Origin: Azospirillum endophyticum
Lineage (GTDB): Bacteria; Pseudomonadota; Alphaproteobacteria; Azospirillales; Azospirillaceae
Assembly (NCBI RefSeq): GCF_016595245.1
Contig: NZ_JAENHM010000060.1
Location: 310,001-374,000 of the forward strand
Direction: 5' to 3'
DNA: 64,000 nucleotides
Under the pieces are notes generated by a model, which worked only from the letters and a program-made list of their open reading frames with translations, was not told the origin of the DNA and made no database searches. A program made the position numbers and the translations under genes. The first letter of the stretch is position 1. Each line of letters begins with the position of its first letter. Below are positions 45,459 through 53,918 of the stretch, in pieces.

Positions 45459-46298
45459 ATGTCTCGCACGGTGCCCATCGCTGAACGGCTTGCGCGGAAC
45501 GCCTCGCGCTCGCAGGCGGCTTATGCCGAACTGACGAAGGCCTTAGCGGCGGGCAATACGGCTGCACGTGAACGCGCCCAGGAGAAGATCGCCGAGCTCA
45601 CCGCAGAATATCAGAGGCTCACAGAGGCGCTGCGCTTCAGTGAGCTCGAGGCTCGCGAAATCGCCACCCCGCGGGCGCGCAAGCCGGGCAAGCCCCTGCG
45701 CGAACTGGCGCTGGATGCGCTCGATGATCTCGGCGTGCCGGCGGCGCCTGCGCTGATTGCCGACTTGGCGGCGGCGCTGACCGGGGTCCGACCGTCGCCG
45801 TCGCGGTTCGCCAGCCTCCGGCGCGACGAGGAGAACGCCGCGCGTCGCAACATCGCCGCGCGCCCCGCCTGGGTTGTGCCAGCGATCAGCGCCCAACAGC
45901 TGACGGCCATCCCGCGACTGCTCTCTAGTTCGTCCTGGGATCTTGAGCGTCGCATTATCGGTGCGCGCAGCATCCGGACCGACAATCTGCGGATCGCCAT
46001 CAGCCTTGCCGGCCGCTTGGCGCACCTTCGCGAAGTCGGCGCCGGTGAGGCCAAGCTGGTCGAGCGCCTGCTCTTCCCCTTCGCCCGTTCGATCCCAGGA
46101 TCGATCGACTACGGCAAGCCAATCGATCCTGCGCGCACCGTCGACGCCGCCCAGGCGGAGCTAATGTTGATCGAGGCCCCCGACCTGGAGGAACGGCGCG
46201 AGGCCGCCGCTAAGCTGGCGGCTAGTGGCCCGCAGATCCGCCTGTGGGGCCGTCCGGTGGTGATCGATACAGCGGTCGCTGAAAGGTCCATTCGGTGA
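45459..46298 (+). CDS. Coiled-coil/winged-helix protein, first gene of the accessory operon (function unknown)
   Basis: Protein of 279 residues. Residues about 12-66 are a charged coiled coil (SRSQAAYAELTKALAAG...AQEKIAELTAEYQRLTEAL). Residues about 77-125 look like a winged helix-turn-helix (LRELALDALDDLGVPAAPALIADLAAALTGVRPSPSRFASLRRDEENA). The remaining 150 residues are helical without recognised motifs. This pattern suggests a DNA-binding or recruitment component. It appears to begin at the transcript 5' end and its stop overlaps the start of the nuclease-like gene (GTGA), so the two should be translated together in similar amounts. I do not recognise a named family. Confidence 0.75.
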   Translation: MSRTVPIAERLARNASRSQAAYAELTKALAAGNTAARERAQEKIAELTAEYQRLTEALRFSELEAREIATPRARKPGKPLRELALDALDDLGVPAAPALIADLAAALTGVRPSPSRFASLRRDEENAARRNIAARPAWVVPAISAQQLTAIPRLLSSSSWDLERRIIGARSIRTDNLRIAISLAGRLAHLREVGAGEAKLVERLLFPFARSIPGSIDYGKPIDPARTVDAAQAELMLIEAPDLEERREAAAKLAASGPQIRLWGRPVVIDTAVAERSIR

Positions 46299-47404
46299 CG
46301 CCGGAGAACGTTCGCCTGGCCAACCTGCGCGGCGGCCTTGCGGCCGTGGAGGTCGGTGCGCGGGGTATCGAGAGCGTGGCGCGTAACACGGCCTGCACCC
46401 GCTTGCGGGCGATAGTCATTGTCGGGCTCACCCCGAGCGAGGTGATCAAGTCGGTCTTCAAGGCCGAACCCGACATCATGTCGCCCTTCGCCATGACGGT
46501 GACCCAGGGCTACGAGCGGCGCCTGCTGGGCAACGGCGGCTCCTCCCTCCTGACGGCCTATCGCGAAAAGGGATTGTTGACCCAAGCCGAGGTGAAGATC
46601 ACCTCGGTGGAGGACATGGCCCCCGGCACAAAAGACCCCGTGGCGCGAAACCGCCGCGTGAGTGAAACGCAGCGGCTGATCGACATGAAACACAATGGCG
46701 ATCCGCGCGCGCCGAACCTTATCCTTAACCCGCGGATGCCACTCGATATCGTTGGGGTCTCTCATCCTGTTGAGCTCGCCTACATGGTCGCGAGTGACGC
46801 CGAGCGCTCCTATCGGATTGGCGTGATCAAATCCTTCGCCGACCGTGGCGGCAAGACCGACAAGTCCGATATCCGCTCGGCCTGCCGCGAAGCCGCGGTC
46901 GGGACCCTGGCGCTTCGGCAGCACATCGCTCGCCGCGGCGGCGACCCGGAGATGGCGGAAGACCGTGTAGACATGGTCCTGCGCGCGCCGGGTTCGTTCA
47001 ATCCGCGGCTCTTCCCGGCGATGCGGGCGGAATCTGAGCTGGCCTCGCTCGTGCGCGCGCTCTCGACCGCGCCGGCGGACCTGGAAGAGGTGGAGCGCCT
47101 GCTACCGGTCGGTGCGACCTTGGCCGATCCCCGCGTCATCGATCGCCTACCCAACAACTATCGCTCCAACTGCAAGGAGCACTGTGCGCTCTGGGAGCGA
47201 TGCCGTGCCCAGGCGCTGGCGGCCGGCCAGCCGATCATCCTGGGCGACCTCGCCGCTGAACAGCTGGCCGCAGCGGGCTCCATCTCGCGGGCGATCGACC
47301 TTATGGACGGCCGCGGCCGTCCGCCGGACAACGAGGCCGAAGCCCGCTTGGCGGCAGGCCTGCGGGACGCCGGCCTCGTGCTCGATCGGATTGCCAATGG
47401 CTGA
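46295..47404 (+). CDS. Cas4/AddB/Dna2-like Fe-S PD-(D/E)XK nuclease homologue, catalytic motifs degenerate
   Basis: Protein of 369 residues starting with GTG coupled to the previous stop. Four cysteines, C34 and the C-terminal trio C293-x3-C297-x5-C303 (SNCKEHCALWERC), match the arrangement by which Cas4, AddB and Dna2 bind a [4Fe-4S] cluster around a RecB-type nuclease. The segment at about 158-205 (PVELAYMVASDAERSYRIGVIKSFADRGGKTDKSDIRSACREAAVG) aligns with nuclease motifs II-III and Q-x3-Y. However, the usual PD appears as AY, the E-x-K as V-I-K, and the Q/Y residues are replaced. It may be a DNA-end-binding pseudo-nuclease, or active with unusual residues. Fold assignment is by pattern only. 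Confidence 0.65.
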   Translation: MTPENVRLANLRGGLAAVEVGARGIESVARNTACTRLRAIVIVGLTPSEVIKSVFKAEPDIMSPFAMTVTQGYERRLLGNGGSSLLTAYREKGLLTQAEVKITSVEDMAPGTKDPVARNRRVSETQRLIDMKHNGDPRAPNLILNPRMPLDIVGVSHPVELAYMVASDAERSYRIGVIKSFADRGGKTDKSDIRSACREAAVGTLALRQHIARRGGDPEMAEDRVDMVLRAPGSFNPRLFPAMRAESELASLVRALSTAPADLEEVERLLPVGATLADPRVIDRLPNNYRSNCKEHCALWERCRAQALAAGQPIILGDLAAEQLAAAGSISRAIDLMDGRGRPPDNEAEARLAAGLRDAGLVLDRIANG

Positions 47405-48827
47405 CCTTCTCCACGTCGCCGCCCGCCTGCGCGCCCTTCAGAACGGCCAAGCCGTGCCGATCGTCTCCCAACGCCAAATGGTGATCCAGCCGCACGCCCG
47501 GATCCTTACCCTGCTGTCGATGGCCGGCGAAGACACGTCTGTCCATGCGGCCGCCCTCGGCCGCTTCGGCGAGCCCGCCCGGATCCGCGTCGTCGCCGAT
47601 CCCCGCCGCCGCGATGACCAGTACGCCCTACTGCGCTGGTTGCTGCCATTCTTCGAAGAATACTACGCGCAGTGCCGCGCGGAGGGCACGTTCCCGCAGA
47701 TCTGGGTCTCGTCGGCTGGCGCGCTCGGCCACCTGGACACCTTGGCCGATCGCCTGCGCTTTACCGACGAGGCCGACATCCAGCGGCTCGGCAACCTCTG
47801 GACCTATGCCGGTGAGCGTTCACCAGTTGCCGGCCAGCAGGCTTTGATCAGCGCGTCGGGCGCGCTGCGTCTGCACTATGCCACCGGCCAGCAGGAAGCC
47901 GAAGACGAGCACCTCTTGGCCCTCCTGACCTGGATCGAGCCGCCACCGGGGCGGGACATCTATGCCGCGGTCGCCACGGCCGAGGCGACGCCGATGGGGG
48001 TGAAAACCGACCCGCAGTTCGACCGTTTGCACCTGCAGCCGGCAATCACCGACTTCCACAATGCCGGTTCCGACGCAGAGCGCGCGTTCCACCAGACCCG
48101 CATCCAGCAGATGCTCGAAGGGGTCATTCGACCGATCTACACGGCGACCCAGCGGGCGATGGCCTTGCTGAGCGCGCCGCGCTGGCAGGCGAACCCGGCG
48201 CTGGAAGAATTGGCAGAGCAGGAAAGCGGCGAGTTCGCCCGGTTCATGCTCGCTCGCGACCAGGGCCACCGCCTGCCCTACCGCGATTCCCCCAAAGTCG
48301 GCGCCATGAAGATTGCCGCCCGCGAGCGCGCCATCGAGAACGTCAAAGCCGGGATGCTGCGCCATGATCGTGCCGCCCGCGAACGCGGCGTCGTGAAAGG
48401 CGGCGTCTTGCGCGGTCAACTGGCCGATGTTCGCGAACACCACCTCGGGCCGAGGTGGTTCGAATACGACCTGGTGCTCACCAGCCGCCAGGACGGCCTG
48501 CACTTGCGTCCTGGCGATAAGCTCTGGCTGATGGACGGGCGCAAACTCTCGCTGCAGATCACCGGAATCGAAAGGAACGGGCCGTTCACCTGGGTGACGG
48601 GCCGGGTCGGCGAGGGGAAAAACGCCGCCAAGAAGATGTCGGCGGGCCCGACCCTGGACTTTGGGCCGGGCGGGCCGGACTGGCGGGGCCTGGGGCGTGC
48701 GCTCGGCCAGATGAAAACGCGGCTGACGCATGCGCCATGGACCCACAGCGACGTCCTTCCGGCGGCGACCCCCAGCCGGCGCGCGATGCCGGCGAACCTG
48801 CGTGCGGCCGTCGAGGACCTGACATGA
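47397..48827 (+). CDS. Operon protein with C-terminal beta-rich domain (possible helicase barrel partner)
   Basis: Protein of 476 residues whose ATG overlaps the end of the nuclease gene by eight bases; the longer frame starting further upstream is antisense to that gene's logic and is rejected. The first 250 residues are alpha/beta with no recognised family. A helical connector (AEQESGEFARFMLARDQGHR) leads to residues 332-406, a beta-rich stretch (GQLADVREHHLGPRWFEYDLVLTSRQDGLHLRPGDKLWLMDGRKLSLQITGIERNGPFTWVTGRVG) like the small barrel that precedes the motor in Dna2/Upf1 helicases. It could supply that barrel in trans to the next gene product. The last 60 residues are basic and low-complexity. 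Confidence 0.6.
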   Translation: MADLLHVAARLRALQNGQAVPIVSQRQMVIQPHARILTLLSMAGEDTSVHAAALGRFGEPARIRVVADPRRRDDQYALLRWLLPFFEEYYAQCRAEGTFPQIWVSSAGALGHLDTLADRLRFTDEADIQRLGNLWTYAGERSPVAGQQALISASGALRLHYATGQQEAEDEHLLALLTWIEPPPGRDIYAAVATAEATPMGVKTDPQFDRLHLQPAITDFHNAGSDAERAFHQTRIQQMLEGVIRPIYTATQRAMALLSAPRWQANPALEELAEQESGEFARFMLARDQGHRLPYRDSPKVGAMKIAARERAIENVKAGMLRHDRAARERGVVKGGVLRGQLADVREHHLGPRWFEYDLVLTSRQDGLHLRPGDKLWLMDGRKLSLQITGIERNGPFTWVTGRVGEGKNAAKKMSAGPTLDFGPGGPDWRGLGRALGQMKTRLTHAPWTHSDVLPAATPSRRAMPANLRAAVEDLT

Positions 48828-50179
48828 GCGTGACGCCCGATCCTGAAGCCGCCGCCAATACGGCCCTCGACGACGTCCTCGCCAGCCAATGGCAGGGCGT
48901 CCCCGCCCTTATCCTTCGCAGCCCGCCTGGGGCGGGCAAGACCGGTGTGGCCCAGCGGGTAGCGCTGCAGAGTGCAGCGCTATTGCATGAGCGTTGCATG
49001 GTTGTCACCCAGACGAACGAACAAGCCTTTGACCTGACACGCCGGCTGGTCACGAACGCCCGAGGCGTACCCATCCACATGTTCGCCAAAGAGGGGCTCA
49101 ACCTGCCGGATGATCTACGTCAGCAAGCGAGGCTTGTAGTGATCCATAAAATTGAGGATCTGCCGCAGGGGCCCTCTATCACCATCGGCAATGCGTCAAA
49201 GTGGTCATGGACCGACACTGAGGAACCACTTTTCGACATTCAGATCGTCGACGAAGCTTTCCAGTTGCCAGACTACAAATTTCAGCTAATTTCGAACTTG
49301 GCTCCACGCCACGTACTGATCGGCGATCCCGGCCAGATCGATCCGTTTGTGAATTGCGAGATTGAGCGCTGGCGCTGCGATCCGGCCGGCCCGCAGGTCT
49401 CATGCCCCGCGGCATTGATCAAGCGCCACCCTACGATCTTGCAACTCGCCTTGCCAGTCTCGCGCCGGCTAAACGAAGATACGGTCAGCATCATCCAGCC
49501 GGCGTTTTATCCCGACATGCCATTCCGCGCGATGAGCCGGGATCGGTCGGTCCGCTTCGATATAGCCGGTATCATGCCTTTCGACGCCGCCTTGGATGGG
49601 GTCGCAGCCGGCGCCTCCATCGTCATGGTAGAACTGCCACCACAGATCACAGGAGAGGCGGACAGCGAACTGGCCCAGGAGCTTGTCGAGTCGATCCGGC
49701 GTCTGCTCCAGCGCCGCGCCCAGAAGAGTGACGACGGACGCGTCTCAGAGGTGACGCCTAGAGATATCGGCGTCGTCTGCGCTCATGTTAGTCAGGTCAA
49801 TGCGGTCCGCGAGCGCCTGGGATATGGAATGGCGGACGTCTTCGTTGAAACCGCTAACCGCTTCCAGGGAATCGAACGGCCCTTCATGTTCGTGCACCAT
49901 CCCTTGTCGGGGCGTGCTGATGCGACAGCCTTCCATCTGGACGCTGGGCGCCTATGTGTGATGCTGTCGCGCCACCGGATCGGCTGCTGGATTTTTGGTC
50001 GCCAAGGCATCATCGAGCAGCTGACCCGGTTTGCTCCCGCCGGTAATCGTGCCCTCGGGATCGACGAGGACCCTGAGTACCAAGGGTGGCGCGCCCACTT
50101 AACCCTTTTGGCAGCACTATCGGGGGCTAACCGGATGTTCCCCGCTGTTCACGGACTCGCGCCATCTAACGCTGCTTAA
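48824..50179 (+). CDS. SF1B (Dna2/Upf1-type) helicase motor
   Basis: ATP-dependent helicase of 451 residues starting on an ATGA overlap with the previous gene. Motif I/Walker A SPPGAGKTGVAQ at 33-44, Walker B IVDEAFQL at 141-148, motif III LIGDPGQIDPF at 165-175, an arginine segment LPVSRRL at 210-216, motif V VETANRFQGIERPFMFVHHP at 341-360 and motif VI RLCVMLSRHRIG at 376-387. The Gln in the V motif and the short size resemble Dna2/Upf1 motors without their N-terminal domains, which the two upstream genes could provide. 5'-to-3' translocation is expected from family membership. Confidence 0.85.
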   Translation: MSVTPDPEAAANTALDDVLASQWQGVPALILRSPPGAGKTGVAQRVALQSAALLHERCMVVTQTNEQAFDLTRRLVTNARGVPIHMFAKEGLNLPDDLRQQARLVVIHKIEDLPQGPSITIGNASKWSWTDTEEPLFDIQIVDEAFQLPDYKFQLISNLAPRHVLIGDPGQIDPFVNCEIERWRCDPAGPQVSCPAALIKRHPTILQLALPVSRRLNEDTVSIIQPAFYPDMPFRAMSRDRSVRFDIAGIMPFDAALDGVAAGASIVMVELPPQITGEADSELAQELVESIRRLLQRRAQKSDDGRVSEVTPRDIGVVCAHVSQVNAVRERLGYGMADVFVETANRFQGIERPFMFVHHPLSGRADATAFHLDAGRLCVMLSRHRIGCWIFGRQGIIEQLTRFAPAGNRALGIDEDPEYQGWRAHLTLLAALSGANRMFPAVHGLAPSNAA

Positions 50180-50551
50180 TCTGCAGCCTGGAAATGAGCC
50201 GTATCTCATGCGGCGCTCCAGCCAGAGCATGACGGCATCCAAGCATAGCTTCACAAAGTCATGGATGCGCTAACTACAATTACTCAATAGAGCTTTCTGA
50301 TGCTCGCTCCGGCAAAATGTATAGCTCCCTTAAAGTTCGCCAATCATTAAAATTTCTGGTTATCTGGGGAGGCTTGAGCCGATCATAGCCATTCGATCCC
50401 ACTGATTGTCGCCAGAGAATCACCACTCGGGAATTTGTCGTGCGAAATAGGAGAGAGCACCACCCCGCGTCTGTGCCCCGCTCATCTTTTCCCATCGGAA
50501 TCCACGGCCACACCAAGATCGAAAAAAGGGTGGAGCCTCCTCTCTCACCCC
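50180..50551. other. AT-richer gap at the right border of the accessory island
   Basis: About 370 bases with lower GC than both flanks. A 78-codon minus-strand frame (50280-50516) has no ribosome-binding site or recognised motif and is not called. No terminator hairpin is convincing after the helicase gene. The composition suggests that the island junction lies here or just within the kinase gene flank. Confidence 0.5.
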
Positions 50552-53500
50552 CTACCCCTCCACCCCGCCCCCCATCGCCCCCACCGCGCGGCGCGAAGCG
50601 ACGCAGCGGACGACCTCGCTCAGCAGCAGGGCGCGGTCGATGGGCTTCGGCACATGGCAGTCCATGCCGGCCTCGTAGCAGCGGGCGATGTCGTCCGGGA
50701 AGGTGTTGGCGGTCAGCGCGATGATGGCGACACGGCCGGCCGGGCCGGGCATGGCGCGGATGATCCGCGTCGCCTCCAGCCCGTCCATCACCGGCATGTT
50801 GAGGTCCATCAGGATGGCGTCGAAAGCCTCGCGCTTCACCGCCTCCACCGCCTGGGCGCCGTCCTCGACCGCGGCGACGCTGTGGCCGGCCTGCTTCAGC
50901 AGCGTGACGGCCAGCAGGCGGTTCATCTCGACATCCTCCACCACCAGGACACGCAGGGAATCCGGCGAGGCGGAGGCGGGCGGCGGCGGCGGGGGCGGTG
51001 ATGGAGGCGGGAGCACCGCGGCGGCGACGGCCGGCGCTGGCTCCGCTGCCGCCCCGGCGGCGGGCGGCGCCGGCGGGTGCAGGCGGGACAGCCGGTCGCG
51101 CAGCTCGGCCGGCTCGTAGGGCTTGGCGATCAGGTCGTAGCCACCCATCGCCACGTCGTCGGCCACCACCGCATGGGCGGCGAAGCCCGAGGCCAGCAGA
51201 ACCGGCAGGTCGGGGCGCAGGCGCCGCGCCTCGCGCGCCAGCTCGGCGCCGTTCATGCCCGGCGGCATCACGATGTCGCTGAACAGCAGGTCCAGCGGCT
51301 CCGGCCCGCGCAGCACCACCAGCGCCTCGCCGGCGCCCGAGGCGGCGATCACCCGGTGGCCCCAGCTGCGCAGCAGGGCGGTGCCGTTCTCCCGGATATT
51401 GTGGTCGTCATCCACCATCAGGATCGACAGGCCCGACCGGCCGGCCGGCGACCGGGCGGGGCTGTCCATCCCGTCATCGATCCCGCCCTCGATCCCGTTG
51501 GCGACCCGCTCGGGCGGGAAATGGATGGTGACGGTGGTGCCCTGCCCCACCCGGCTCGCCAGGGTCAGCGTGCCGCCATGCAGCTCCACCAGACGGCGGG
51601 TCAGCGGCAGGCCCAGCCCGGCCCCCTCGGTCTGGCGGTTCTCGGGGGTGGCGACGCGGGCGTAGGCCAGCAGGACGCGGTCGAGATCCTGTTCGGGGAT
51701 GCCGACGCCGGTGTCGCGCACCTCCAGCAGCAGGCCGCCGTCCGGCGCCGGGCCGGCGGTCAGCGACACCGTTCCGCCGGAGGGGGTGTATTTCACCGCG
51801 TTGGACAGCAGGTTCAGCAGGATCTGGCGGATGCGCCGCTCGTCGCCGCGCAGGTGCCGGGCGGCGGGCTCCACCCGCGCGTCCAGCGCGATGCCGGCGC
51901 GGGCGGCCCGCGGGGTCAGCAGCCGGACGGCGAAGGTGGCGACCGCGTCGAGGTCGACCGGCTCGTCGTCGAGAACCAGCTGCCCGGCCTCGGCCCGGAC
52001 ATTGTCGAGGATCTCGTTGATCAGCTCCAGCAGATGCTGGCCGCTGTCGCGGATGTTGACAGCGAAGTCGCGGTACTGGGCGTTGCCGACCGGCCCCTCC
52101 GCCTCGCGCGCGATCAGGTCGGCGAAGCCGATGACGGCGTTCATCGGCGTGCGCAGCTCGTGGCTCAGGCTCGCCAGGAACTCGGTCTTGCTGCGGCTGG
52201 CCGCCTCCGCCGCCTGGCGGGCGTCCTGCAGCTCCGCCTCCATGAACTTGCGGGCGGTGACGTCGCGCTCGACGCTGACGTAATCCTGCGGCGCCCCCCA
52301 GTCGTCGGTGACCAGCCGCACCGCCGCCTCGATCCACACCCAGCGGCCGTCGGCATGGCGCAGCCGGTAGGTCGTCTTCAGGGTCGGACGCTCCGGCGTC
52401 AGCCGCGCCAGCCCGGCGGCCACCGCGTCGCGGTCGTCGGGATGCACCCGCTCCACCAGCGGCCGGCCGACCAGCTCGGCCGGCGGGCAACCCAGCCCGT
52501 CGCGCGTCGCCTCCGAACAGAAGCGCCGCACCCCGTCCAGCCCGATGCGGCCGATGATGTCGGTGACGCTGCGGGCCAGCAGGCGGTAGCGCGCCTCGCT
52601 GGCGCGGATCGCCCGTTCGGCCTCGTGGCGCCGGGTGATGTCGCGGGCGCCGACCGACAGCATGACGACGGCGCCGGCCTCGTCGCGGATCGGCACCTGC
52701 GACACCTCCCACCAGCGGGTGACGCCGCCGTGGGTGTGCTGCTCCTCGAAGCGGGTGGGCGCGCCGGCATCGATGCAGGATTGCAGGTCCGCCATCACCT
52801 TGGCGGCGAGGTCCGGCGGCAGCAGCGCGTCGACCGGCCGGCCCTCCGCCTCCGCCGCCCGGTCGCCCATCATCCGGACGGCGGCATCGTTGGCGCGATG
52901 CAGGGTGAACCCGCCGTCGGCGCCGACCCGGATGATGGCGAGGCCGTCGGCGGAGCTGTCGAACACGGCACGGAACAGCGCCCCGTTCTCCTCCAGCGCG
53001 GCTTCGTCGGCGAAGCGCCGGTGCTCGCGCGCCAGCATGGTGCCGAGCAGGCCGATGCCGAGCGAGAGGAAGACGACCATCGGCAGCGCCGCCTCCTCCA
53101 GCACCCGCAGGGCGAGGTCCAGGTCGGGCAGCAGCAGGGTGGCGAGCAGCGGAAGCGGGGCGAGCGCCAGCCCGAACAGCGCCAGCAGCCCGAAGCCGAA
53201 GGCACCCCTTCCCGTCCTTGGCTCCGTCCTGGGCCCGGCGCCCTGCCTCGTCGCCTGTCCCCGGCCGCGGCCCCGGTCGCGGGACGCGAGGCGCTCCATC
53301 GGACGGGCGAGCAGCGGCGCCACCAGCGCGGTCAGCAGGATGCCGGCGATGCCGGTCGGCGCGCCCACGCCCCCCAGCCACAGCCGGACCGCGCCGGCCA
53401 GCGCCGCCGACAGCAGGGCGGCCGGCCAACCGCCGAACAGTGCGGCCAAGCCGATCATCGCGTTGCGCAGGTCGATCAGGATGCCGCCGGACACCGGATA

Positions 53501-53668
53501 GGCGTCCAGCATCGAAACCGCAGCCGCCGCCCCGAACAGCAGGCCGGACAGCAGGGCGAAGGCGGTGCGCCGGGATCCGAACCGCCGCAGCACGTAGCGG
53601 TAGGCAAGCAGGACCAGCGCCATCAGTCCGATGCCGTGCGTCAGGGCGATGATGATACCCGTTCCCAT
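50552..53668 (-). CDS. Hybrid sensor histidine kinase, 5TM-LytS sensor, two PAS, two receiver domains
   Basis: Membrane kinase of 1038 residues. The start MGTGIIIALTHGIGL begins a 5TMR-LYT-type sensor (GILIDLRNAMIGLAALFGGWPAALLSAALAGAVRLWLGG) and more membrane segments to about residue 240. Two PAS domains follow, then the HisKA H-box SLSHELRTPMNAVIGFADL, the ATPase with G-boxes VRDTGVGIPEQ and EGAGLGLPL, and two receivers. The first receiver has DDD at its start and FSDIVMP as phospho-acceptor. The second (VVEDVEMNRLL, LMDLNMPVMDG) is a complete receiver joined by a proline-rich linker. No separate response regulator is adjacent; it is divergent from the second hybrid kinase. Confidence 0.9.
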   Translation of the reverse strand: MGTGIIIALTHGIGLMALVLLAYRYVLRRFGSRRTAFALLSGLLFGAAAAVSMLDAYPVSGGILIDLRNAMIGLAALFGGWPAALLSAALAGAVRLWLGGVGAPTGIAGILLTALVAPLLARPMERLASRDRGRGRGQATRQGAGPRTEPRTGRGAFGFGLLALFGLALAPLPLLATLLLPDLDLALRVLEEAALPMVVFLSLGIGLLGTMLAREHRRFADEAALEENGALFRAVFDSSADGLAIIRVGADGGFTLHRANDAAVRMMGDRAAEAEGRPVDALLPPDLAAKVMADLQSCIDAGAPTRFEEQHTHGGVTRWWEVSQVPIRDEAGAVVMLSVGARDITRRHEAERAIRASEARYRLLARSVTDIIGRIGLDGVRRFCSEATRDGLGCPPAELVGRPLVERVHPDDRDAVAAGLARLTPERPTLKTTYRLRHADGRWVWIEAAVRLVTDDWGAPQDYVSVERDVTARKFMEAELQDARQAAEAASRSKTEFLASLSHELRTPMNAVIGFADLIAREAEGPVGNAQYRDFAVNIRDSGQHLLELINEILDNVRAEAGQLVLDDEPVDLDAVATFAVRLLTPRAARAGIALDARVEPAARHLRGDERRIRQILLNLLSNAVKYTPSGGTVSLTAGPAPDGGLLLEVRDTGVGIPEQDLDRVLLAYARVATPENRQTEGAGLGLPLTRRLVELHGGTLTLASRVGQGTTVTIHFPPERVANGIEGGIDDGMDSPARSPAGRSGLSILMVDDDHNIRENGTALLRSWGHRVIAASGAGEALVVLRGPEPLDLLFSDIVMPPGMNGAELAREARRLRPDLPVLLASGFAAHAVVADDVAMGGYDLIAKPYEPAELRDRLSRLHPPAPPAAGAAAEPAPAVAAAVLPPPSPPPPPPPASASPDSLRVLVVEDVEMNRLLAVTLLKQAGHSVAAVEDGAQAVEAVKREAFDAILMDLNMPVMDGLEATRIIRAMPGPAGRVAIIALTANTFPDDIARCYEAGMDCHVPKPIDRALLLSEVVRCVASRRAVGAMGGGVEG

Positions 53669-53918
53669 GGATCCGCCCCCCAGCAGCAGTACCGGTTCCG
53701 CTTCAACCCCGTCACGCCGACATCCCGCGCGAAGTTTTACACAGGCAATCAAACAAGAAGAAGAAACGATTCGAATCAGCCATACCGCCTTTTTTCCTAC
53801 TACTGTCCCCGGCGGCGGCGGGAACGGCGGCATTACGCGGCTGTCGTGTTTGCCGGGCGATTCGGCTAGGATGCCGGGGCGAATTGTTCGTGGTCGTCGT
53901 GTTCTCGCAGGCTTCGGC

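Noticed and set aside
50280..50516. 78-codon minus-strand gene
   Set aside because: No ribosome-binding site, no family features; lies in an AT-richer junction region.
42469..50551. Prophage or integrative element with integrase
   Set aside because: No integrase, transposase, phage structural gene, tRNA or attachment repeats were found; only the HTH gene at the left border is vaguely phage-like.
51077..53869. Plus-strand open frame of 930 codons
   Set aside because: Antisense to the 1038-residue hybrid kinase, whose domains are unmistakable.
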